DNA of 64,000 nucleotides, taken from assembly GCF_020360975.1 (NCBI RefSeq), contig NW_025408671.1:5394001-5458000 (forward strand). The letters run 5' to 3'. Shown here piece after piece: positions 56,401-64,000 of the stretch. Positions within the stretch are counted from its first letter, which is position 1. Each line of letters starts with the position of its first letter. Position numbers and translations under genes: made by a program. Source of the stretch: Hirsutella rhossiliensis (lineage: Eukaryota; Ascomycota; Sordariomycetes; Hypocreales; Ophiocordycipitaceae). The notes under the pieces are model-generated. The model did no database searches. It was not told where the DNA came from and saw only the letters and a list, made by a program, of their open reading frames with translations.

Positions 56401-57016
56401 TTTACGTTTTTTATTATTCTATCTTAGTAGAAGTTCCTCGCTAGTAGTTCGCTAGTATATTAGGAGCCAAAGTATCTTATTAACGGATCGTTATAAAAGA
56501 GCTATATTAGCTCTTACTATAAGGCTACTTTTAGAGGCACTATAATACGACCCTTTTATAGTAGTAGTCTATCTAGGCGCACTAACTAGAAACCCTTCCC
56601 TTTTAAGAAGTCTTTAGTTTCCTTTAGCTTACTAATCGCTACGTTAACCGACTAAGTACGTTTTAGTAACTCTAGTAATAGTTCTAGAACTTCTACTATA
56701 TAAACCTTTATATAGTAGGCCGCTTCTTTAGCGGTCTTCCTTAAGAGTAACTATTTATAACTAGCTCTCTCTTTAGCCTAATCGGCTAATAGTTTAGGTC
56801 TTACGCCTAAATTATTATAGTTTCGCTATAGATAAGCTTATATATTTTCCTTATATAAAGGCACTTTACTACGCTTATATTAACTCGAGGTTAAGTATCT
56901 CTTTACTTATAAAAACGCCTTATTATTTCTCTATATAGATACGGTGTTAATAGTAGCTAGCTTCGCTTATAGCTCTAGTAATAGTTCTATAGATAAGGGC
57001 TTCTTGCCCTTATATC
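53437..57016. other. RIP-saturated tract, second part
   Basis: Same CpA/TpG void as 20576-51593, ending exactly at the Gypsy-2 LTR and resuming at 63661. It includes the end of the unknown decayed gene and the 3' part of a chromovirus. Confidence 0.9.
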
Positions 57017-57315
57017 TGTCAGGGCCCTACCTGGGACCCCTGGGTTACCGTGACACACCTGGGGACTACTACGGAAACCGCGGACGGGCACGGCACCCGC
57101 GGACGGGCAGCTCCGGGCACGGGCAGCTCCGGGCACGGGCAGCTCCGACGGTAGGTACGGGCAGCCCCGTCATCCAGGTCCGAAGCGACAGGGAGGATAT
57201 GAGGAGGTCACGGCGTTAGGAGTTATGTGGTTTTCTTTCCTCTTCATCTTAGTATTCTTTCGTTACAGAGTATCTTGCTAGCTTTGTCTGCAGTCTCCTT
57301 TCGCTCGCCGTGACA
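57017..57315 (+). repeat. Gypsy-2 5' LTR
   Basis: TG..CA ends. It contains three near-perfect units of gggcagctccgggcac (57107-57150) and the ATCTTAGTATT segment at 57246-57256 that matches the primer-binding site in reverse. No clear TATA box upstream of it. Confidence 0.95.
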
Positions 57316-57316
57316 T

Positions 57317-57327
57317 AATACTAAGAT
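57317..57327 (+). promoter_or_regulatory. Primer-binding site of Gypsy-2, self-complementary to LTR 57246-57256
   Basis: AATACTAAGAT, one base after the LTR, is the exact reverse complement of ATCTTAGTATT inside the LTR. No tRNA-type TGG start. By the Tf1/sushi model the RNA would begin at 57246 and its first 11 nt would fold onto this site, giving R-U5 of 70 nt. Confidence 0.75.
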
Positions 57328-57483
57328 CGCCCTTACCGACCCCAATACCCATTTGCGTTAATTGCTCTGCCAATTGCGCTAAGTGGTTATTGCCGCCGGT
57401 CACGCCGCACACCCGGCCCCCTACGTGGAAGATTCCAAGGATATCAGTTAGAAACTGATCTTCCGTCCGCTAGTACGCGTACG

Positions 57484-59131
57484 ATGGCTCCTACGACGAG
57501 CGAGACTCCGGCCAGCCTAGACGGGCCCGCCGACGACCACGACTGCATCGAAGTACAGATGGCTAGTCAGAAGAACGAGAGACAACCTGATCCCTACTTG
57601 AGGGACGAACGACAATGCAGAGACCGTTAGAAGAGACGGCTAGAGTGGGCCGCGACTTCCAGGTCCCCCAGAAACTGACAACAGACTTGCACGAGCTCCT
57701 CCTTACGGATTCCGACCAGGACCTCGTCCAGCAGTTCGCACACACCGTCCTTGCCGCGCAGAGAACCCTACCCCTTTACAGCAAAGACAGGCCGCACGAG
57801 CGGGACCCTAGACGCGGCCTGGGTGAAAAGCGTCATCGCAAATGCGAAACATGAGGGCCTTGCTAGGGAACTGCAACACTTAGTCAACGAACGTAACGCG
57901 GCGTTACAGTTACTTCGTTGGACGGTCGAACGGTCCAGCACCCGAGAGAAGGTTGCCCGTCAGATCCTCGAACGAGCCCTCGCGAACCAGAAGGAGCTAG
58001 GCCGTCAGGCTAGAGCTCGCCAGCAAGATCTTATGGATTACACGGACCAGATCCGTGCGATCGAGGCGAGCTATGCAGGCATCAAAGACTCTGGGGCGCT
58101 CCGACAGGATACCCCGGGCCCCTCAGGAGCACCACACACCCCACGACCTCACGCCATCTCCCCCGTCTGAAGAACGAACCCCCTCGCAGGCGCCATCGTC
58201 GACTACGTCCACAGCCCGGACCCGGCACAATACAATCAAGATCAAGGACCCGGAGCCCTTGGACAATGGATCGAATCCGCGTTACGCTGACTGGAAGGCA
58301 GCAGTGGAGCGGAAGATGGAATTAAACGCCTACTTCTTTCCCGACGAATTCGCTAGGATTACGTGGATCGCGACCCTTATCAAGGGACAAGCGCACGAGG
58401 TCCTAGCGCCCTACCTCGCGAAACAGGACGACCTGGAGATCAGATCCGTGGGTCAGATCTTCGAGCTCCTTGGGTCAGTTTACGATAACAAGAGCCACAA
58501 GTGGGAGGCGAGGCAGCGGCTGGATAGCCTGAAAATGAAACAAGGAGTCCTTTATCGACTTCGCAGCGAAGTTCGTAACCCTTGCGACAAAAGCAGGACT
58601 CCATGACCGAGACCGGATCACAGAGCTTCACAAGAAGCTCACCGGTCGGATCCGCCTAAACAGCCAAGATATCTACGAGCGGTACGAGGAGCTTACGTTT
58701 GCTCAATATCGTGACCGGATGACTGCCCGGTATCTTGTCCAGGTTGACGCGTTAGAGGGACTGAAGGAGGACCGAGAGGAGGTTGCGAAGACTAGGATAC
58801 CGACCCCAGACCGAGGAATAATCCGCCTCCCTCGGTCAAAGGCAGTCCGATTCGCTCCCCAAACCGAGTTACGGGCCCAGCGACCCTCGACTCCGCCGAC
58901 TACCACGTTGCCGTCTGATGGTACCTTTAAGGGGAACTGTTTCGTTTGCAAAAGACCGGGCCATCAGGCTGCCGTCTGTCCGACAAAGGATCCCCACGAG
59001 TGGCCGCACTTGTGGCGGCAGTGGGGACGGTAAACGACCAACTGAGAGCGTTATTGGAAGGATCGGACAGCGAAGGTAGCGAGTCGCAGGACGATCAAGA
59101 TGAGGAGTCCGAGGTAGCGGAAATGCCATAG
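57484..59131 (+). pseudogene. Gypsy-2 gag, frameshifted
   Basis: The first ATG after the primer-binding site is 57484 (MAPTTSETPASLDGPADDHD). After shifts near 57620-57750, 58140 and 58570 the protein continues with a helical, charged region (ELQHLVNERNAALQLLR, about 57870-57930), then the gag domain (DWKAAVERKMELNAYFFPDE, about 58290-58350; WIATLIKGQAHEVLAPYL) and a zinc knuckle CFVCKRPGHQAAVCP at 58938-58982 (CX2CX4HX4C). The end is acidic (EGSDSEGSESQDDQDEES) and stops at 59131. It would form the particle shell and bind RNA. Confidence 0.8.
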
Positions 59132-59189
59132 CCTGAGCAAAGGCTCCCGCACAGGCTATATCCTAAGTATTCGCAAGCTTACTGAGAAC

Positions 59190-59699
59190 TTGAACTTATC
59201 GACAATTGATCACTTAATTGGCGGTCCTAGTTTTGTGATTAATAGCACGATTCGCAAACATGGTCTCGCTATCTCAGTACGCATCCTTGTGGATACCGGA
59301 GCACAAACGTGGCTATTAGGCAACTCACGCCTAACAAAGCCAGCAGCTAAACGACTCGACCTCCCTAGACGCAGCTATACAGCGCCGCGTTATATTAAGG
59401 GAATTGATGGTCGTGCTCAGTGTATCACTTCTTCTATCCAAGCAGACTTCCAGCTCCAGGGGCGGACTTTCCGCGATCAACCGATCCTTGAGGCCGACCT
59501 AGGGACGAGGAACGATTTCCACCTGATCGTAGGACTTATGTTCTTGAGCCATTTCGATATCCGTCTCGACTGCCGCCGTCGTCGCCTTATCTTCCCTCCT
59601 GAGCTGGAAGCCCAGAGGGACTGGATCCCGGATATTGCACTTAAGGCTTCTCGTCTTATGTACCTGAAGCCAGTTTCCTACGAGTTCAGGCCGACGTAG
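59190..59699 (+). CDS. Gypsy-2 aspartic protease segment
   Basis: LVDTGA at 59286-59303 is a retropepsin active site (DTG). DFHLIVGLMFLSHFDIRLDC near 59515-59570 fits the second conserved retropepsin block. A following RRRLIFPPE-type strand is common to gypsy proteases. The frame is open for 169 codons and runs out at 59699, just before the linker to RT, where another shift occurs. It would normally be part of Gag-Pol and processes it. Confidence 0.78.
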   Translation: MNLSTIDHLIGGPSFVINSTIRKHGLAISVRILVDTGAQTWLLGNSRLTKPAAKRLDLPRRSYTAPRYIKGIDGRAQCITSSIQADFQLQGRTFRDQPILEADLGTRNDFHLIVGLMFLSHFDIRLDCRRRRLIFPPELEAQRDWIPDIALKASRLMYLKPVSYEFRPT

Positions 59700-59860
59700 A
59701 GCGGCGAGACCACCTTTGGGAAGAAGCAGAAAGACAGGACCAGGAAGAAGACGGCGCGGCCCATATCATCCAGATCTCTCCGCGATACAGGAACCAACAG
59801 GGGCCACGAGCACCATCGGCCCACGGCAACATCGTCCACGGTACTCTACTCATCGAGGGG

Positions 59861-62800
59861 ATGACCTGGGAAGATGAACCGAGCACTGGCGGGCATCGAG
59901 TGGAGAGACCCTGCCAGAAGGATATCAGGCCACGGTACCAACGGAGGGCGCAGGATCTCGATATACTGATGATTTCGGCACCAGCATTCCACGCAGGTAT
60001 CCGTCGCAGGAAGGACCATCGGCATGCCTACGAAGATGTGACTTTCCTCAACCTTCACATGATCGATAAGGCGCTCGGGGAAAGGGGCGAGCAGGATAAC
60101 CAACAGGACGAGGACGACCGTTTCCTCGCAGAAAAGCTACCTCCAGAGCTCGCAGACCTAGCCGACGTGTTCTCCCGCGAGGACAGCAATAGGATGCCTC
60201 CGTCCCGCCCAGGGTAGACCATAAGATCGAACTAACAGGGCCTGCTGCGTTACGAACGCACCCATTGTACAGCCTTAACCGCGAACAGCTGGAGACTATG
60301 AAGGAGTATTTACAGGATAGTCTCCAGAAGGGCTTCATTGAGCCAAGCAGCGCACAGTTCGGATCCCCTGTCTGTTTTGCAAAAAAGAAGGATGGCAAGC
60401 TGCGTTTTTGCGTAGATTTCCGGGAACTCAATCAGCTAACTAAGAAGGATCGGTACCCTATCCCTCTTATTAGCGAGACCCTAGACCGCATTGCGAAGGC
60501 GAAGATATTTACGAAGCTAGATATTAGGCAGGCGTTCCACCGGATCCGGCTCGAACCGGATTCAGTCGAACTAACCGCCTTCCGCACGCGTTACGGCCAG
60601 TTCCACTACAAGGTCCTTCCCTTCGGGTTATGCAACGGGCCTAGTACGTTCCAACGGTTTATTAACACGACCCTTTGGGACTACCTCGACTCTTTCTGTA
60701 CGGCCTACCTCGATGATATCCTCGTGTTCTCCGAAGATAAGAAGGAACATATGCGAAACGTACGGCTCGTTCTAGAGCGACTTCGGGAAGCGGGTCTTCA
60801 AGTAGACATCAAGAAATGCGAATTCGGTGTCACAAAGACGGATTTCCTTGGGTTTATTATTAGTACGGATGGTATCTCCGTCGACCCTAGGAAAGTCTCG
60901 GCTATCCTGACCTGGCAGACCCCACGATGCAAAAAAGAGCTGCAGTCCTTCCTCGGATTCTGCAACTTCTACCGTCGGTTTATCCGTAACTACGGTAGAA
61001 TCTGCCGACCCCTAAACCGCTTGACAGGGGAGAGTAGGTGGGATTTCGACGACCGGTGCCTTGAGGCCTTCGAGACCCTAAAGACAGCTCTAACTACCGC
61101 GCCAGTCCTCGTCCACTTCATAGAGGACCGCGAGACGAAGCTAGAGACTGACGCGTCGGATGGGGTTATCGCGGGCGTGCTCTCACAACTAGCGGACGAT
61201 GGACAATGGCACCCGGTCTCGTTCCTTACGAAAACGATGAACGCAGCGGAGTGTAACTATGAGATACACGATAAGGAGCTCCTGGCTATTATCGTGTGCC
61301 TGAAGGAATGGATGCCCCTTGTATCCCTAGTCGCTCCCGGAGTCATCAAGATCTTCACCGACCACCAAGCCCTCCAGTACTTCGCTACAAAGAGGATGCT
61401 AAACGCACGGCAAGCTCGATGGATCGAGACCCTTGCTATGGTCGGATTCGAAATCCACTATCGCCCGGGCAAGCAAAACGTCGTCGCCGACGCTCTTTCC
61501 CGCAAGGCCCAGGACGTGCAGTTACAGAAGGCGCTCAAGGAGTTGAACCGCTCGCAGATCCTAATCCCAGCAACTCAGTTTGCAGGGGGCACGACGGGAG
61601 GGGCTGCTATAGCCGCAGGCGCCGCAGGCGGAGACGACCCTACTATTGCCATATATACCCCGGTTCCGCAAGACAAGCCGAGACCCCAAACTCTAGAGAT
61701 GGGTGCCTACTGGAAGGATTCGAGCTTATCGAAGCGATCCTCCAGGCAAACCGGGCTTCACCTCGCTACGCTCCGAAAGGAGCAAGCAGAGATACCAGAC
61801 TCCCGGTTCCAAGTCCAGAGTGGCCTCCTCTGTTACGATGGACGACTAGTCGTCCCCGACGAGGCGAACCTACGGACTGCCCTTTGTCACGAGGCGCACC
61901 GTCCGCGAAGTCAGGCACATCCCGGCCGGAATAAGATGAGGAAGATCTTAACGAGACGGTACTACTGGCTCGGGATAGGAGGTTTTATTGACCGTTACTG
62001 CGCGAACTGCGCGGACTGCAAGCGGTCCCAAGACTCCCGCCTCCGACCAGCAGGACTACTCCAGCCACTGCCAATTCCGGAGCGCCCCTGGCAGCACATC
62101 TCTATGGACTTTAAGACAATGCCACGAGACAAGAAGGGTATACGGCGGTCTTCGTTACGGTCTGTCGGTTGAGCAAGAGGACGTTCTCCCTACCGACATA
62201 TACGACCTGTACCGCGCAGGATATGGCCTGGCTTTTCTACGAGCATATCTGGAGGACCTACGGCGCACCGGAGACCATTACGTCAGATCGCGGGCCGCAG
62301 TTTATTTCGAGCTTTTGGAACGAACTTTGTCGCCTCGTGGGGACGAAGATGAAGCTATCTACGGCCGAACATCCTCAGACGGACGGTCAGACCGAGATAA
62401 TAAACCAGTTCCTACAGACAAAGCTCCGTCCCTATCTAGACTACTACCAGGATAACTGGTCCGAAATGCTCCCCTGCTTGGATTTCGCACACTCAACCCA
62501 CCCACACGAGCATCGGTCTAGCACCTGCGGAGCTTGAGATGGGATACTTACCGAATGTCGTTCGACTGGTCCGTGGCGCCACCCACAGCGACGGCCCCAG
62601 AGAGCAGCTAGGGCGAACAGCGGCGCAGCAGTTCGCCTCCCGGGCCGCCGAGGGGTCCGGTGGGCGAGGAAACCCTACTCACCAAGCAGGCGGAATACAA
62701 GCGGCAGGCGGATAAACGCCGTAGGGAGGTCGACTGGGAGGTAGGCGACCTGGTATACCTGAAAAAGGGACACTGGTCAACGGGACGCCCGAGTGACGGC

Positions 62801-63220
62801 TTGGATCAACCCTACCTAGGCCCGTTTCGGGTCTTATCGGCTAAGGGGCCAAACGCTTTCGAATTGGACCTACCACCAACGATGAAAATCCACCGGGTTA
62901 TTAACGCTAGCCGACTACTTAAAGCGCCCTCGGATCCGGTACCAGGACAGACCTACGAACCGCCCCCGCCGGTAGTCATACAGGGGGAATCCGAGTGGGA
63001 GATCGACCAAGTCCTTGCATCCAGGATTGCCAGGGGAAAGCTGCAATACCAGGTTAGTTGGAAGGGTTGGGACCCGGACCCAGATTGGTATCTAGCGAGT
63101 AACTTCAAAAACGCTCCGCTAGCCCTACAACACTTCCACAACGCCCACCCCGATAAGCCTGGCCCTCCGGGCCGCTTAGCTGCATGGATCAAGCAGCGGC
63201 GACGGACCAAGTCGCCCTAG
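59861..63220 (+). pseudogene. Gypsy-2 pol: RT, RNase H, integrase, chromodomain, frameshifted
   Basis: RT: LPPELADLADVFSRED linker near 60130, FCVDFRELNQLTKKDRYPIP near 60405-60460, catalytic YLDD at 60706-60717. RNase H: LETDASDGVIAGVLSQ near 61140-61190. Integrase: zinc HPGRNKMRKILTRRYYW...CANCADCKRS near 61918-62030; core SMDFKTMP near 62100, SDRGPQF near 62288, QTDGQTEIINQF near 62380-62415. Chromodomain: IDQVLASRIARGKLQYQVSWKGWDPDPDWY, about 63000-63090. Stop at 63218-63220. One 635-codon frame covers RT to the start of the core (60265-62172). Breaks near 60215 (GGG for GGGG), 62138 (one base short in AAGAAGGG) and near 62535 prevent one continuous product. Confidence 0.88.
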
Positions 63221-63363
63221 ACACACCAGATGACGACCTCCCGACTCAACGGCAAGACAACACAAAAATGAGGCGACGGCGGGTAACGAAGTAGGTATGT
63301 CTCTGGGTATTGGCATTACGGCATTGGTCAGAGCTCGGGCGAGCTCTCCGGAAGGAGGGGGTG

Positions 63364-63660
63364 TGTCAGGGCCCTACCTGGGACCCTGGGTTACCGTGAC
63401 ACACCTGGGGACTACTACGGAAACCGCGGACGGGCACGGCACCCGCGGACGGGCAGCTCCGGGCACGGGCAGCTCGGGCACGGGCAGCTCCGACGGTAGG
63501 TACGGGCAGCCCCGTCATCCAGGTCCGAAGCGACAGGGAGGATATGAGGAGGTCACGGCGTTAGGAGTTATGTGGTTTTCTTTCCTCTTCATCTTAGTAT
63601 TCTTTCGTTACAGAGTATCTTGCTAGCTTTGTCTGCAGTCTCCTTTCGCTCGCCGTGACA
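63364..63660 (+). repeat. Gypsy-2 3' LTR
   Basis: Same as the 5' LTR apart from two one-base gaps. Preceded at 63350-63363 by the purine run GGAAGGAGGGGGTG, a fitting polypurine tract. Confidence 0.95.
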
Positions 63661-64000
63661 ATATCTAGGCATTCTCGATAGCGCGTTTGCTAGGTTAGAT
63701 TTACCTATACGATACTTAATCGTAAAGTCGAATAGTACTAAATATATATACTATCTTACTTACCTCCTATTTAGGGAGGTCTAGTATATAAACGTCTAGA
63801 GGTTATAGTAGTCCGATAATACCTCTACTTTATACGCTGCCCCTTCGACGTAATATCGCTAGTATTTAAATAACTTAACGATAGCGAAGAGTTCTTAGTC
63901 TAGAATACTATAATTAAGTTCGGCTCTAGTAAACTTCCTTAACTAAAATACAATCGGATAGTAACGCCCTTTATTATTAGGTTAAGAGATAATCCTTACT
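63661..64000. other. RIP-saturated tract, third part (to window end)
   Basis: The CpA/TpG void resumes exactly at the Gypsy-2 target duplication. On the minus strand it codes for the RNase H relic of the interrupted chromovirus. Confidence 0.88.

Larger units (their letters stand above)
57017..63660 (+). mobile_element. Ty3/gypsy chromovirus Gypsy-2, complete with both LTRs, un-RIPed
   Basis: LTRs TGTCAGGG...CGTGACA at 57017-57315 (299 bp) and 63364-63660 (297 bp); perfect duplication ATATC at 57012-57016 and 63661-63665. The plus strand codes for gag, protease, RT, RNase H, integrase and chromodomain. The two LTRs differ by two single-base gaps (CCCC/CCC and CCGGG/CGGG) and no substitution that I can find, so it is young. 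It lies inside RIPed chromovirus DNA yet has normal CA/TG content. Confidence 0.95.
55080..64000 (-). mobile_element. RIPed chromovirus, interrupted by Gypsy-2 and leaving the window at the right
   Basis: The minus strand from 64000 reads RNase H (RKFTRAELNYSILD, ELFAIVKLFKYWRYY, VLSDYYNL) down to ALSRMPRY at 63661. After the Gypsy-2 insertion the frame continues at 57016 (KGKKPLSIELLLE), giving the RNase H-integrase linker. Further left are integrase and the C-terminal part: GDLVLLS, LLPRYI.LFRVL, VFYISLL near 55450-55640, and a chromodomain relic (DTFFLIK-KG near 55330). The sequence is related to the chromovirus at 43.9-47.8 kb. RIP has destroyed the frame. Confidence 0.8.

Noticed and set aside
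57107..57150. GC-rich repeats as a terminator or riboswitch
   Set aside because: They are internal LTR repeats, identical in both LTRs; no evidence for an RNA switch.
59846..60431. Minus-strand frames of 85-127 codons
   Set aside because: Complement of the Gypsy-2 protease-RT linker; plus-strand pol motifs explain the sequence.

Overview
The window looks like a transposon-dense block from a filamentous ascomycete (Pezizomycotina). The evidence is short spliceosomal introns (45-67 nt, GT..AG, with CTAAC/CTGAC-like branch points), pogo/Fot1-type DNA transposons, Ty3/gypsy chromoviruses, a Ty1/copia element and a DUF3435/'FluG-domain' type gene. There is also a very strong repeat-induced point mutation (RIP) signature. 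No rRNA, tRNA or CRISPR was seen, and no intact ordinary host gene was found.

Layout. (1) 1-7047: a Ty1/copia element on the minus strand, cut by the left edge of the window. A complete pogo/Fot1 element (1824-4012, TA duplication) has split its pol gene. (2) 7048-14354: a complete chromodomain gypsy element on the minus strand ('Gypsy-1'), with near-identical 190/189-bp LTRs and a perfect ATCAC duplication. It is itself split by a pogo element (copy A, 9231-11076) inside the RNase H codons. (3) 14360-20575: the only stretch here that does not look like recent transposon or RIP-ruined DNA. It holds one decayed DUF3435 tyrosine-recombinase-like gene (15988-18301, minus; the family that contains Starship 'captains'). 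Pogo copy B (18378-20223) sits directly upstream of it. (4) 20576-57016 and 63661-64000: a tract almost without CpA and TpG dinucleotides, as expected after saturating RIP. ATG is therefore nearly absent and conventional ORF finding is blind. Reading through RIP-made TAA/TAG stops, nested old elements can still be traced. These are a gypsy (24480-40740) hit by a 13.4-kb copia (24873-38261, 568-bp LTRs, GCCCT duplication), itself hit by a full LINE (26993-34359, 16-bp duplication, (TAA)n tail). Further on are a chromovirus with an extra post-pol frame (about 41.6-47.8 kb, minus), a gypsy gag region present as two inverted copies, an unidentified decayed gene (51515-54945) and another chromovirus (about 55080 to beyond 64000, minus). 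(5) Two elements entered this tract after RIP and are not mutated by it: pogo copy C (51594-53434) and a second chromodomain gypsy, 'Gypsy-2' (57017-63660, 299/297-bp LTRs, ATATC duplication).

How it fits together. The nesting gives a relative history: old gypsies, then copia, then LINE, then RIP, then a later un-RIPed wave of gypsy, copia and pogo elements. Both young gypsies carry, directly after the 5' LTR, an 11-12-nt primer-binding site complementary to a segment inside their own LTR. This is the hallmark of Tf1/sushi-type self-priming. None of the young elements has a fully open coding region. Many of the breaks are one-base changes in homopolymers, so sequencing or consensus error must be separated from real decay.
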